Below, one piece after another: positions 9,259-22,325 of a stretch of DNA of 64,000 nt. Below the pieces are notes generated by a model. It did no database searches, was not told the DNA's origin, and saw only the letters and a program-made list of their open reading frames with translations. Position numbers and translations under genes: made by a program. Source of the stretch: Burhinus oedicnemus. Its lineage: Eukaryota; Chordata; Aves; Charadriiformes; Burhinidae. The number at the start of each line of letters is the position of its first letter. Position 1 is the first letter of the stretch. The stretch is from assembly GCA_008921705.1 (NCBI GenBank), contig VFFE01007192.1, positions 1,266,648 through 1,330,647 on the forward strand. The letters run 5' to 3'.

Positions 9259-12200
9259 AGAGATGAATGGACCAAAGGCTGCTGTGGTGTGGAGAGCAAG
9301 GCTGGATGGTATTCTGCTTCAGAGAGCTTCCACGATCTGCAAAACGGTATGTCTATTGCCCCAACTGTTCAAGGTGGCCAAGTTACTGCCCTGCCACCCC
9401 ATGCAGCTGATGCACATTTCAATCAAGCCCTTCTACAGTGTACAGTAACTTAATCAAGGATTTCACTCAGTGCTCCTGCTTCTCTTGAGTCCTCATCTCT
9501 GGCACCCCCAGTTGTTTTCCCACACTGAGGGGTGTGCTGAGTGGTAACTACACACACTAGTAACTATACACGGGAATGGGATGAGGTAAGCAGTCTGGTT
9601 GCACTTGGTTTGGAAGAGGGAGGCTTGGTGGGAAAGTCAAAATCCTAATAGTACCCCATTGCCACAAAAAAAAAAAATAATTATATGGTTGTAAACCTGC
9701 CCACATCTCTGCCACCATGCCACCCTCAACAGCCCTCCTCTCCTCTCTTCCACTGAGACACCAGATGCCTCAAGCAACTGGGAGGAGTTGCACCTTGGCT
9801 GGACAACCACATGTCCAAAGGGAGGAGAAAGCAGAGACTGCCTGGCACCCTGAGGTGACGGGGTCAGGTCAGAACTAGCTCAGAGGGGCAGAGCAAAGCG
9901 AAAATGAAACTCCATTCACAGTTTCAGCTCAGCTGCACATATTTTATTCTGTCAAAGATGAACAACTCTCTTCCGGCCCAGAGTCTCAGCCCATCGGGCT
10001 CCGCTCACAGGATTTAGCTGAAACAAAATTTAACGCGTCTGCTGGAGAGGCAGAGAGTGAATGAACCGTGAAGCCAAGTTCTAAAAAAAACCCCGCTCTT
10101 GTATCAGCACGGTTGCTGCTGCAAGGTCACACAGCAAAGAAACGTTTTCCATCCTGAAGTTTTTATTCTAAAGATGGTACGGATATTTTCCAGGATCAAG
10201 GAGCAGGAGAGGTAGGGGTAATTTCAGGGCGGTGTTTTCAGAAGCATGGCTTTGGCTAACCTCGCCAGCAAAAGTCCCATCCACTGCAGCAGAAAGTAAA
10301 TTAAACCGATGCCAAGTGCTGCTGAAAATCCCACTTAGGCTGGCATTTAATTTCTATCAGTGTTGATAGCAGCTGCTTGCATATTTATTTTTTATTGCAA
10401 AATTGTCCTTTGGTCTCTGTGCGTACTGCTTTTTTTACCAGCAGTAAGAGCTCCCTACCCCATCTAATCCCGTTCCTCACCCCTTCAAACTTACATAGCA
10501 ATGGATTCTACTTAGAGAAACTCAGTGAATTTTTCAGAGTTCATCTATATTTATTGTTACTAGACTTTTTTTTCATCTCTGTTAAAACAAAATTTTGAAG
10601 TACATTCAAAATTCAATTGGAAAACGTGTTGGGAAGTGTAGGCACACTCCCAGAATGGCATTTAAAAATGCAGTAACTTACAGAAATGTTTTTATAAATT
10701 CTGGGGAAATGAAAAAATACGGATTTTCCATGAATTTCAGACTAACCACGTTGTGATCTCCAGTTGTTGAACACGTACCTAACATCCCTACAGGCAATTA
10801 TTTTTCATACCGTAACTCTGTTTTCAGCAGTAGTGGACAACAAATTCAAAGTTCACATTTTTTCCCAGCTGGAGGACCTTCTTGCTGTATGGGTCTTGAG
10901 TCCCAGAATAGCTCAAATTACTTGTGTTTCTTTTGCTGCTCTCTGTTAGTACTTTGAGTCAGCAAAACAGGAAATGTCGAGGGATTGTTGAGTTATGCTC
11001 CAGGTATAATAAATGGGTAGAAACAAATTCTAATCTGTTCTGTGTATTAAGAAATCTCTACTGGATTCAAGATACACTGCTAAAACTGAAGGACATTTCA
11101 GGTATTCTCCAGATAAAAGAAGGATTACGGTTCAGAGAGCAAACTAATTCAAGGGCAGACAGATGTGTTCTAAAAGTAAAATACACAGAGGAAAATTGTC
11201 CTTCAACTACCAGACTATGCATTAGCTAGACTTAGGTTTCCAAAGAGCAGTTTTTTATGATGATCTAAATGCACAAGAGATCATGAGGCAAAGCAACTTT
11301 TCCAGGTGAATCTGTACTTGAGGGTTATGCGGTACTGTAGGTATCACAGAAAGAGTTTAAATTGTAGTTTTGGCTCAGATTCACTCATATACTTATCTCA
11401 AAATTAACATGAAGTCTGTCTATGAGAGGCAAATAAAGCAGACTTACACTGGACTGAGATCATAATTTGGCCTGTGGTCTCCTATTTAGACTAGCCTTGA
11501 GGTTTGCTTTGAATAAGAACTGAGAAGTTATTAAGGAGAACAAAAACATGATCAGTAACAACCATGATAAAAATTAGTGTGTTTTCAGGAAACAGAAGAA
11601 AGTTTACAGTGTCCACAATCCCAGAGTTTAAATGATGAAGTTATAATCTGCATGTGAATAAGATTTTACAAAAAAATAAATAGTATCCACACTGCTTGTA
11701 GGAAAATAACGGAAGAGTGGCGAGGAAGGTTATAAATACTCTCAAGTGACCTGCAGCTGAGGTGTAGAAAAACACGTATATCATACTAATTGTTGTTTAG
11801 CCTTGTGTGTTGGACAAGTAGAACATCTGTGTTTCACTACCATAGGCCTGTGAAAGAGGCACCCTATCGAACATGCTTCAGATTCCTGCCCTGCTGTGGG
11901 AAGGATCAAAGCACAGTGGTAAACTACACCTGTGTGAATCCCTGAAATACAGGTGAAAACAGCAGGTTCGGTGATCCTCTAGCATGGACCAAGCTTCACA
12001 GTGCCTGCATCCCCACTTGCGTGCCTGTGGCTGGGTGCTGCTTGTGGATCCCCTGGCTGGCAAAGTAATGAAAATATATTTACTCTTTGCATTTCATCTG
12101 TGGTTTTGTGCTTGTTCCTACGTCCTGCCTGTGCTAGCTCACACCCTGCTCTATCAGTCATCTGGGCTATGGATCAGCCATCCATAGTCTGTACCTGATA

Positions 12201-12584
12201 CCATTTCTTAAGCAGTTTTGTATTTGAGGAAATTGCAGTATCTCAGCTAGGCCAAAGGCAAATCTCTAAAGATCTGAACTTGTAGTGGTTATTAAAGATG
12301 CATAAAAACAAAAAGTTGTTGTAATGATTTCATTTACAAATAAACATTTACTTAGCATTTGCTGATCACTTCAAGTGCAGATGAAGATGCATCTTCGTTA
12401 AAAACCTTTAATTTCTGTTACATGAATTTGGTACTATCATCACTTTTGGTCTGGCTAGTAATCACTGCAAGAGATGTCTTCTCTTTTCTGGATGTTCTCT
12501 TGCAGCCATAAAATTGATCATTGACAGTTCTAAAGTTGCTATAGGCAAATTATGCTATTGCTTTTTTCCCCCTTTTCTGTATAG

Positions 12585-12628
12585 GAGCCTCCAGAAACAG
12601 ATGGCAACACTAAGGAACTGAGGACAAG
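12585..12628 (+). other. Exon-like interval, 44 nt
   Basis: A strong pyrimidine tract (C/T-rich from about 12559) ends in TATAG at 12584, and the interval closes with ACAAG before GTAGCC. One frame is open throughout and reads EPPETDGNTKELRT. The composition resembles exons of vertebrate long non-coding RNAs as much as coding exons. No neighbouring exons are identified, and such pairs occur by chance in 64 kb, so this is only a candidate. Confidence 0.15.
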
Positions 12629-13736
12629 GTAGCCAGTCCGGCACTACAGAATAGCAGTTCTGTGTTCCCATGGCCATCCCATTAGGTCAGTTAAGATGCT
12701 CCCCTGCATTCACAGAAGACAGATTCAAGGACTTCCCGTGCCACTCATCGCCTGTGAGACCTGTAAAGGGTTTAAGCTCAGCTTCCAGAACTCGTTAGGC
12801 ATCTACATTTTGTTTCTTTCAGGGCATGTGTTAAAATAGAAGAACAGACTAGAAATTCCTTCCCAAAGGGCCATTCAAAGACCAAGGCACAGGCTGGGAA
12901 CACTAAAGCCACACTGGCACCTAACTCAGACCTATACAAAGGTGCCTAAACTTGGAGAGACACAGGACTTCAGTATGTCCTGTTGGACAGCTTAAGCATC
13001 CCCGCATCTACCATGTTGTCTGGGTGACTCTCACTCCCAGGCTCTTAGCCATTCGTAAGTACTGTGAAACTTGGGCGTAGAATTTTGGCTTTTTATTTAG
13101 ATTCTAAGAGTCACCTGAGAATTGTCATGATTAAGCCCCTTTGAGAACTGAGTTGAAGCATCTATAGGACGGACCTAAACTCTAGAGGAGATACATGCCA
13201 TATGATATGGCCCACAGTCCTGCCCTGCAAAGCATCCAGACCAGTGGATCTGTTAGAGTACTCCATGGCTGTCTCCCCAGCCAAGCACTCAGATCTTTTT
13301 CCAATTGGATATGTGGTTGCGGGAAGGGAGAATAATATGCATTCAGGTCTTATGGCAATATGCTTTTGGGAGGCATCTGAATGCAAAAACTGAGAAGCTC
13401 TTCTAGGTATTTAGATATGCATCCTATCTTTATTGTCTATTGCTGAAATGAAGAAAATAGCAACTTTCAGTACATTCAAACAGAAAATTATCATATTTGT
13501 GACATGAGGATAATTCCAATGAATACTGCAAGGAATTCAAGTGCTATGAGGTTGGCCTCTATGACTTAGCCTTGAGTGCCATATCCAGCTTTAACAGCTT
13601 AAACGTGAAATGAATGGCTTCTTGTCCTGCTTTTTTCCCACCTGCCTGATCTAAGATAAAGCTACCACAGAGAGACCTGGAGAGACCCATATGCAAAGGC
13701 AAAGGAAAGGCCTATAAATCCACGTGTTTCTTTCAG

Positions 13737-13772
13737 ATCTTGTATCTAGTTATTTGGGAGTTACTGTAGCTG
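13737..13772 (+). other. Micro-exon-like interval, 36 nt
   Basis: The interval is preceded by CGTGTTTCTTTCAG and followed by a near-consensus donor GTAAGT. Two of the three frames contain stops and one is open. The signals are good but the interval is very short, so chance is the simplest explanation. Confidence 0.08.
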
Positions 13773-14707
13773 GTAAGTTAAATTTGTTTCTACTATCCAT
13801 GTGTAGCATTTAGCACAGGAGTGACAGAATAGGAGTGGGAGGCACATCCTCATGTTGGTGGGATTATGTCTTTGTTTATCATTATACCTTTTGATTCTGA
13901 TTTACTATCAAGATATTGTCCACTCAAGGGTCAGGAAGCTCTGCACCCCAGTTTAGGCCCATGGGATCCCACCTCTAGTGTCAGTTGCGGCTTGGCCCTG
14001 AGGAGCGAATCAGTCTGTAAAGCTACACCTGAGCTGCACCACGGGTACTTTCTACTGTGTATCTGCAGTCCCAGATCATGCCATCTGGGGAACCTGCCAG
14101 AGCATGCACAGCTGATTTTAAACACAGAAGGGGAGAACTGGGAAGCAGAATGGGATGGTGAGCATGCCAGTCTCTCCCAGTATGCCCACAGGATGCAGCT
14201 GGAGGATACCTGAGCGGTTTGGACGTTTTTATGAGTTCCATAGTTTGGTTGTAGCCTAAATGTCTCAACATAGGAGGGTTTCCTGTCAAGGCTTTGGTAT
14301 TCTTTGTCCTTCTCCTACATGTTAAGTTATCCTATCTGAAGTAATAAGGTTAGGAAAAACCTACAGAGTGACATATGTGAGACAATGGAGAACTGAGTGT
14401 CACTAGAAGTGCTCATTCTCTCAGTCTTACCTTTGGTGGCCCTCTCGTCTCCTGTTTCCTTTCTTGTAGGAGGGAGTTGCTCTCTGTCATTGTCTCTGTC
14501 CTCCGCCATCAACAGTAGCACAGAGGTGTCTGCCCCTGCATGATAATACCTTTGTGAATCTTCTGGAGGTTCTGCAGCCTAAGTGTGGGATTGAGCGTTC
14601 CTAGCACTTCCTAGAGAAGTACAACTGAAGTGATGAAATTCACTCACCTATGGCAATTCTGCCCAAAATAACAATTTTAAATGTGCTTATTCAAAAGGCT
14701 GTCGCTT

Positions 14708-15106
14708 CACAGAATCACAGAATGGTAGGGGTTGGAAGGGACCTTCGGAGATCATCTAGTCCAACCCCCCCTGCCCAAGCAGGTTCACCTAGAGCAGGTT
14801 GCACAGGACTGCATCCAGGCGGGTTTTGAATATCTCCAGAGAAGGAGACTGCACCACCTCTCTGGGAAGCCTGTTCCAGTGCTCTGCCACGCTCAAAGTA
14901 AAGAAGTTTTTCCTCATGTTGAGCTGGAATTTCATGTGTTCCAGCTTGTGCCCGTTGCCCCCTGTCCTGTTGCTGGGCACCACTGAGAAGAGTCTGACCC
15001 CATCCTCTTGACAACCACCCTTTAGATATTTTTAAGCATCGATGAGATCCTTTCTCAGTCTTCTCCAGGCTAAAAAGACCCAGGTCTCAGCCTCTCCTCA
15101 CTTGAA
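14708..15106 (-). mobile_element. CR1 LINE 3' fragment
   Basis: This is a minus-strand CR1 copy with its 3' end at the left (CACAGAATCACAGAATGGTA and then GGGGTTGGAAGGGACC). The reverse frame at 14789-14983 carries the ORF2 C-terminus, including [17 protein letters not shown] and [19 protein letters not shown]. Homology continues to about 15106 in the SCSGLRSPA-type region upstream in ORF2, so this copy is longer than the one at 8979. Its sequence differs from the other copies (for example the GGTTCACCTAGAGCAGG segment), suggesting another CR1 subfamily. It is truncated and inactive. Confidence 0.94.
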
Positions 15107-18100
15107 GACCTAATAAGGTAAAAGTTCACTTCCTTCTTCAAAAATGTCTGTATTTGCAGCTGTTTTCTTCAAACAGCTTAGACCAGTCAGATTATCTTTA
15201 CTCCATCTCAACAAAACACTGCAGATTGATTACAACATTTCTTTAGGAAAGGAAGGGCCATCGCTCCCCAAAATATCTACCTTAATTACATGGTTTCTGA
15301 GCTGCAACACTACGGCTTATAGTTCAACGGTTGCATAAACTCCCCAGTGAGAAATCCGAACAATATTTAATTAGCCCAGTCCTGCTGTGTGATACTCCAA
15401 ACACCCTGTTTACCCAATTAAGACAAAGGTTGCGTGATCTTGCAGTTAGTAAGTGTCTCTATATACTATGCATTGCAGCTGGAAACTGGAAATGTAAAAC
15501 ATCTCGTTGTAACTCTTAATTGTGCTATGTCTAAATAACACAAAGTGGATACAAAATAAGAGAGTAAGGAGTCCTTTTCAAAACACCTGGTTAAAACAGC
15601 TGCATAATGCAAAGGAGGCTCAGCTAGCAACAGGATTCACATCCATGGCATGTTCTATCGCAATAAAATAAGACAAAGGACATTTCAGATGAGAGTTTAG
15701 ATCTCTAATAGTATACCCAAGAAATGGATCTTCAAAGTAAATAGACTGTCTACCACAATGAACATGAGAGCTACTGCACGTGAAATGTACCTGAGATGCA
15801 CGTTGTAGTAGGAAACGGAAAGGAAGGAAGGAACTGCTTAGTGTTTATGCAGCTCTTCTCTGTTTGTTCCAATAAAATGTTTTTGTCCTGAATTGCATAA
15901 GAACGTAAAGAATATTCAAATGACATGATGCAGCTTTTGCAAAAACTTTGATTTTATTAAAGTTGAAATAATTGTCTCACTTATCCACAAGATAGTCTTG
16001 AAAATGTCTCTTTCAGCCCGGAGATCTTCCCATCCAGAAGGGAGACTGCGGAACATTGCACTGCTTCAAGGAGCACCGCAAGCTGCAGACCTGCTCTTCT
16101 GACTCTGGTAGAGTCTACTGCGGTTTACTTTCCTTTTGCCAAGGGAGGGTTTTGGCTTCAGCCTCCATTTTGATATTGTTTTTCCAACTGAGCTCCTGAT
16201 ACTCTCACAAAAATCTAATAGTAATCTTCTCTAATTGCTAAAGTATGAGATCTTTAAGGCCTGTTTCAGTGTTTATATAAGTAAAGTACAGTCTTGATTT
16301 TCTTACACTGCTCTGAAAAGAAGCTGAAACTGGGAAATTTGGGGGAAAAGAACTGGAAAATTTGGGGCCATTTGATTTTCCAATGAAAAATCAAATTAAA
16401 AAAAAATCACCAAAATGTAAAATTTCACTATACATCAAAAAGCTATTTCCAGGCAATCCTAATAGTAACATACACACCAGAAAACAACAGCATGAGCTTT
16501 TCTTCAGATCACACAGAATCATGCTGCATCAACATTTACGTGGAAATCTCAAAGGAAAATCCTGGTCCTTTCAATAACATCCAAGAGATTTTATCCCTGC
16601 ATATTTAAAAGGGAAATATGTAGGACATTTTCAAAATAATATTACAACTAAAGAATATTTCAAAACTTGTATGCTTTACTTTTTACTTATTTACCCCAGA
16701 AAATGTTGGTGATATTAGTAGGTGGCAAGGCAGCTAAAACTTAGGTGTTGCCATGCCCATAAGCAACACATGTATAGCTCTAGTCCTTCCTGTGTTACGC
16801 AAGTTTCTTTGATCATATTGATACCGCTCTTCAGAATTACTCTTACACGAAGCCAGAAGCAGTCCAGCAGCATTGAAAAGGATGGGAGAAACAGCTGAGG
16901 TGGGGAGGGGGTGCATTGTCACCAGCATTTGTAGTCTCCAAAAATTGTTTGGCTGATATTTACATTTTTATGAGAGACACTTAAAGCTGTCCCCACTAGG
17001 TGGGTGTAACACTAGTGATGTGCATAAGGATTGATGACTAACACTAGGAGGATACAGTAATCCCTAATTTTCAGCAAGTCCCTGAAGTGAAGAAGAGCTA
17101 ACCAGATTATAAAATCTTGTCCCTTCTAAGAATCCAAATGTAAGTACTTTTTAAAGATTTCATTATGCGTTGCTTTCATCCATCACCAACCCAAACATTT
17201 CCCCAGCGTAGTTCAGGACTTTGCACAAACCAGAGACTGTCTCCACATGACAGCATTGGTGTGGATACCCTCCTTGGAGGCAAAAAGAGCTTAATGATAT
17301 GGATTTAGGTATGGCCTCAGGATCAAAGGATGGTTCAGGGAACTTTTAACTTACTTTTATAGACATGGCCTAGGTATATAGAAGAAAATTCCAATGGAAG
17401 TATACCATCGGTTTCTGCTTTGAGGCATGCATAAATTTGCACCCAGTTCCGGGCCATGTTCAGAAACTGGTGGATTGATCTGGTGAAGAGAAGCACCCCC
17501 CAACCCTAGATGAAGTATTTTTCTAGGAAGGGAAGAGACTTGAGTCTTTGTGCCCCATAATGCACATAGCTTGTTCCAAAGGTTTGGGCTATCTCGGGGA
17601 ACTGATTGTTCGTTGAAGGGACATCGGGCCTCAGACTAGCTGGCTTATTATCATAGCACAAAGCATGGAAGTTAAAAAATAAGACCTGAGTATATGTTTT
17701 CAATTAGATTTCACTTTCGATTTCAAAATGGATATTGAAACCTTTTGATACTCAAAAATAATTTTTGCTCCATTTTTATCTTGGTATGTATAGTCAAGGC
17801 AAAGAAAAGACATCTTTCAGACAGCTCAGAAGATCCACGCACACAGAGCATTTCTCTTTAAAAAAAAAAAAGTGGTCTTTTGCTTGCATTTTGGCTTCTG
17901 AGACCACATTTAGTTACAAAAATAAATTGTCTTGCTTTCAAAAATGTTGAGTGCTCTTGAATCCTACTGCAGTCATGTTCCCACATATTAAAAATGCTAG
18001 GCTGGGAGAATTTCTAAGCACTGTTTAGTAGACAAAAGCCTAAAGGTTTTGTTTACAGACTCTCTCACAGAAGAATAATCAAACTCTGTAGAGAGCTGCT

Positions 18101-19436
18101 GCTCCACTTACTTGCTAGCCTTATTTTGACAGCCTTTGCTAGTCTGCCCCACTTTGAAAAGGGTGGGTTGATGTGGAAGCCAAAAAAGTGAAATCATATT
18201 TACTGTCAAAAAAATACGTGTGTTTTAAGCTTTCATCTGCCACTAGCAAGTAATCAAAGATGGCAGCGGTAGCAGCCCTTGTAGTTAACCCAGTGCGTGT
18301 TCATTAAACGGCAGGGGGTACCCGGAGTGTTTATTTCAGTAAAAACAATTAAGCGTATATATATTTTTTTTTTCGGTGTTAATGATTCCCTGTTGACAGA
18401 GCTGAAAAGGGAGTGCTTCTTGAGTTTCCAACAGTGATTATTAAAGAGAAATGACTGTCAGTCTTCTAATTTGGGTGAATGCCAAGCAGACCAAAGGTGA
18501 CAAAATAGGGGGAAAGAGAAAAGAAAGAATATTCATGGCTCATTATCAACACACTCTGTCTTTTTTATTTTTTTGCATTGTCACAAATGAGCTTCACAGC
18601 TTTCCCTTCGTTATCAAACCACCGGCCATAATACACTTCATTTTCCGTTACGTCATGGTGTTGTTCCACGTATATCTGAGATGATTTCTGTTTCCTAATT
18701 TCATTCTTGGAATCATTCATCATTTTCTTTATAAAATATTACCTCTCGTACTGCTGTTTCTCAAGCTCTCAAGCTTGTCCCCCATCTGTGGAGGATTTTG
18801 CTTGCACTCCAACTAGCTGTTTCAGGAAAAAAAAAAAAAAAAGGAATTTTCAGGCTCTCCAAGGCTGTAGAGAAAAAAAAAAAACAACTGTCATGGTGCC
18901 AGCACACCATATTCTCTGGAAACTGTGGTTGTTAGCACCCAGACTAGGAATTGGGTGCACAAAAGATGAGAAGAAAGAGGCCATGCTCTTAGCGTTGTTT
19001 ATAAGGGAAAAATATGTGAAATTCAAGGACCTGCAAAGGTGCGGTGCACTTACAGGTTGGCTCATCCTGTTATTCAGAGTTAGTAAATGTTCATACGCCG
19101 AGTCTTTCGTGTTGCTGCAGACTAAGTTCTGCTGGCTCATCACGATTGTTATCTCTACTGGAAAGCAAGCAAACCTCTCATCTGTATGAGATTTGATGTG
19201 ACATTCTGCATTTTAGCCAATTCCAGCTGGCTGCTCCAAAAAGGCAGGCAATGTTTCATAGGTACCACAGCTATTTCTCTTTCTTCAATCCCCTGAAGCA
19301 GTATCTGTGGGGCTGTACTTTAAGCTGTGAGGTAAGGAACTGTAAATTCATATTCTATTATATAAAGATTTTTTACCACCTCTTTTGCCAGCTTTGCAGT
19401 AATCCAATGGCAGTAGATGATGTGACTAAATGACTC

Positions 19437-19453
19437 CTTCTCTCTCTCTCTCA
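19437..19453. repeat. Short CT dinucleotide repeat
   Basis: An uninterrupted run of about eight CT units. It is followed by a pyrimidine-rich stretch and has no evident functional context. Confidence 0.8.
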
Positions 19454-20400
19454 TAGCTTTTGACAGTCTCCCCTCTTTGATACATTCCTGACTGCATTGT
19501 ATGTATTTCTCTGGACTTTATAGTCTGTTTTACAGGCTCAATTACAAACCCCAGCCATACAAACACCATTCCTCTCCGTCTTTTCATTCCTACCTTAAAA
19601 ACAAGTTAAAGAAAGTTTGCATATGATCATTTTAGGCAGAAATGGGAAGGCAATGCAGAATAAAAATCCTCTGCTAGCATAAATTTCAACTGCAGTCTGT
19701 TTATTTCGGTAGAATTATGGCTGAGGATCAGCTTCCTGGTGGATCATTTTCATTCAGCCTTTCGAGCAGATGTATAATCTTGCATGATCACCCTATCATG
19801 GAGTGACTATACCATAACCTTTACTAGAAACCAAAACAGATTCAGGAATATACTCTCCATTGACTCCTGTCAAAAAGAAAAGGTTGTGAAAATTTGAATT
19901 CAAATGGACGTAAGCAGCTATTGTGAAGGGACAATATCAAAACAGATTGTTTCTATAGTTTGGTTACATGCAGTCATCAGGTAAAAACTAGAAGATTTAG
20001 GATCTGGAATGGGTTACTAGCCTTTTTAATGGTGGATGAAAACTTCTGACTGGCATGTAACATTTATTGTCTATGATGTTAAAAAGATGTTTTATTTAAT
20101 TTGTACAATATGAAGTGTATTCTATGATGTAAAATGTTATAACTCTACATTAATTTGCTTTCTTAATTCATAGAAATTATTCCAGCTCTTGCCATTGCCA
20201 CACATTTTCTCTGTCGGTGGTAGTGTTGGCAAATTGTGGGTTCAAGGGGTATGTTTTAGTCATAGCAGTATGTGTGAGATCACGTGGAAACAGGGACTGC
20301 CCTGTCCTCCAAAACACATGGTTTTGTACAATGCTTCTAGCTGGGAATTTTGCTGTTACCAAGAGCTCAAAAGGCTCAGTTTGACCTTTTTTTGGACCAG

Positions 20401-20541
20401 GAGTGACACGCTTAGCTGTTACGCGCCATTCTTCACCAAGTATCATCAGAGCAATAAATAATTCTGCCTCACTTGTCCTCCTGAAGAGCAAGCAGGCCCT
20501 TGTGAGGTTGCTGCAGCAACCAGTTGTGGCAGTGCAAACAG
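20401..20541 (+). other. Exon-like interval, 141 nt, open in one frame
   Basis: The acceptor is a T-rich tract ending in GGACCAG at 20400, and the donor is CAG before GTAAGC, close to consensus. The length is a multiple of three. One frame is open throughout, with GVTRLAV-like beginnings and a middle that reads ASLVLLKSKQALVRLLQQPV. The minus strand is also open here (20177-20578), which weakens the coding argument. The protein is not recognised. It could be an alternative or lncRNA exon, or chance. Confidence 0.15.
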
Positions 20542-21017
20542 GTAAGCCAGGTGTCTGGGGACCTTTCTTCGTCACCATTTCCTGGCATTCCCCTTGTTAC
20601 CTGGCATACCTCCTCCTAAGCGCAAGCTGCGTCGCCATATGATTTTGTTTTGCTGAAAGGAAATCCATCAAGCCTACCCCACCTTAAGATAATAATTTCC
20701 TCACCGCTAGTCATCACCTCAAGGCTGACACAACCGAGATGTGGAAAGGCATCACCCTGTTGGTGAAAACAGCCTCATTGTGTGCAAATCTCCAGCTGAG
20801 CTGCAACTGAGCCGTAAAAAGGTGAGGGTTGTTCTGTGAATTGGCTGAGAAAAGAACCTGCTACTGCCTGGAACCACGCTAATAAGGTTTTTAGTGTCCT
20901 AATACGGTTATAATTCATTCCAATCTTCTCAGTCTGGAAATTGGAATCTGGGTTTTTACAATGTATTGATTCTTTGAATGCTCGCGCTATAGAATAAAGC
21001 TCCCCACACGTACACAT

Positions 21018-21100
21018 GGGGCCAAATCCCAATGCCACGCTGTTGTAAATTCATAGCAAATCTGTTTATGTCAGTAGTGACTTCAGAGTACAGCAGCTTT
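21018..21100. repeat. Weak match to an old amniote repeat (CCATTGA/TCAATGG family)
   Basis: The segment begins GGGGCCAAATCCCAATG and continues through TGTTGTAAATTC and GTCAGTAGTGACTTCAG, resembling in order the GGCCAAATC, GTGTAAATC and GAAGTCA blocks of the better copy at 36244-36440. Divergence is heavy, so it is tentative. Confidence 0.25.
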
Positions 21101-21950
21101 AATATAGCTTCTGTATGCTGTAATGATATTTTGATTTAAAAAAATATTTCTGATCTGACAAGGTCAGAAATATATGGTAAGAGTAAAAATAGTGTATAAG
21201 TGATATAAATAAAATGTAAACCCTATTTTATTAAAATTTGAAATATAATATACTGGATACAATAGAAACTACTCCCATTATAAAAAAAAAAAAACAACAA
21301 ACAAACAGACCTGACCCTCACTTTTCCTTTTCATTTTTAATTTAACATTCTTCATGGAGTGAAAAACCCTAATAGTACTTAATCCAAAGTGTTTCCTTGT
21401 GAAACAGTAGTTACATATACATTTAACAGGTTCCATCTCTTTATATTTTATCTGCTGCACTGCCTTTTTAATATAGTTCACAAATGCACTAACTAAATTT
21501 AGTGAATAAAGCAATAGTCAAAAATCATTATTAACAAAGAATGGCCTTTAGCTAAAGCCGGAATTCTTTGCACTGGTGAAACAGGATATATTAAATGCTG
21601 CAAATGAGGCAAGGTTGCTTTTTATTATTATTATTTACTTAAGGCTGTGAATAAAATTCCATATACCCTGAAGACAATGGGAGATTTGCTCTTCTCTTTG
21701 ATAATGCTAATATTGGATATTTGATTTCTGGTTTAGGATATGGGACGTTAGTCATATATCATGATTCAGCCTCTTGCTTGATCAATAAAATTTTGTCTTC
21801 TGTGCTTTACACTTTCCTGAGGTGCCCAGCTCTGCTGTCTAGAGCAGGTTCAGATGGCACAGCTTTGGGCCAGTTGGCATTATGGCAGCCTGTGGGGGTA
21901 CACCAGAGAGAACAATCTTAGGTAGGATTTCTGCAGCACACACTGTTTGG

Positions 21951-22325
21951 AATCATAGAATAGAATCATCGAATAGTTTGGGTTGGGAGGGACCTTTAAA
22001 GGTCATCTAGTCCAACCCCCCTGCAATGAGCAGGGGCATCTTCAACTAGATCAGGTTGCTCAGAGCCCCGTCCAGCCTGACCTTGAATGTTTCCAGGGAT
22101 GGGGCATCTACCACCTCTCTGGGCAACCTGTGCCAGTGTTTCACCACCCTCATCATAAAAAATTTCTTCCTTATATCTAGTCTATGTCTACCCTCTTTTA
22201 GTTTGGAACCATCACCTTTTGTCCTATCGCAATAGGCCCTGCTAAAGTGTTTGTCCCCCTCTGTCTTATAACCCCCTTTAAGTACTGAAAGGCAACAAGT
22301 CTTCAAAGTCTTTTAAGCTGTCATT
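21951..22325 (-). mobile_element. CR1 LINE 3' fragment
   Basis: This minus-strand CR1 copy begins at its 3' terminus with AATCATAGAATAGAATCAT and is very similar to the copy at 8979 through the 3' UTR, so they belong to the same or sister subfamilies. The reverse frame at 22046-22306 has the ORF2 C-terminus, including DRTKGDGSKLKEGRHRLD and [19 protein letters not shown]. The match decays after about 22290. It is truncated and inactive. Confidence 0.94.

Larger units (their letters stand above)
9259..14707. other. Non-coding stretch between CR1 copies
   Basis: No gene is recognised. It is AT-rich to balanced sequence with scattered short frames. Two short exon-like intervals with acceptor and donor signals (12585-12628 and 13737-13772) are listed separately. 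A 14-bp palindrome GAAGATGCATCTTC at 12383-12396 is of a length expected by chance. No CR1 homology was seen inside the stretch. Confidence 0.5.
15107..21950. other. Non-coding stretch between CR1 copies
   Basis: No gene is recognised. It contains A runs at about 17862 and at 18829-18842, a short CT repeat at about 19437-19453, and an exon-like interval at 20401-20541 listed separately. A YY1-like AAGATGGCAGC occurs at 18257-18267, away from any CpG island. A weak match to the old CCATTGA-type repeat starts near 21018. Otherwise it is AT-rich sequence with no supported gene. Confidence 0.5.

Noticed and set aside
12383..12396. 14-bp palindrome GAAGATGCATCTTC
   Set aside because: About four 14-bp palindromes are expected by chance in 64 kb, and this one matches no known site.
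18300..18330. CTCF-like GGCAGGGGGTACC
   Set aside because: Only part of the CTCF core agrees and the flanking positions do not.
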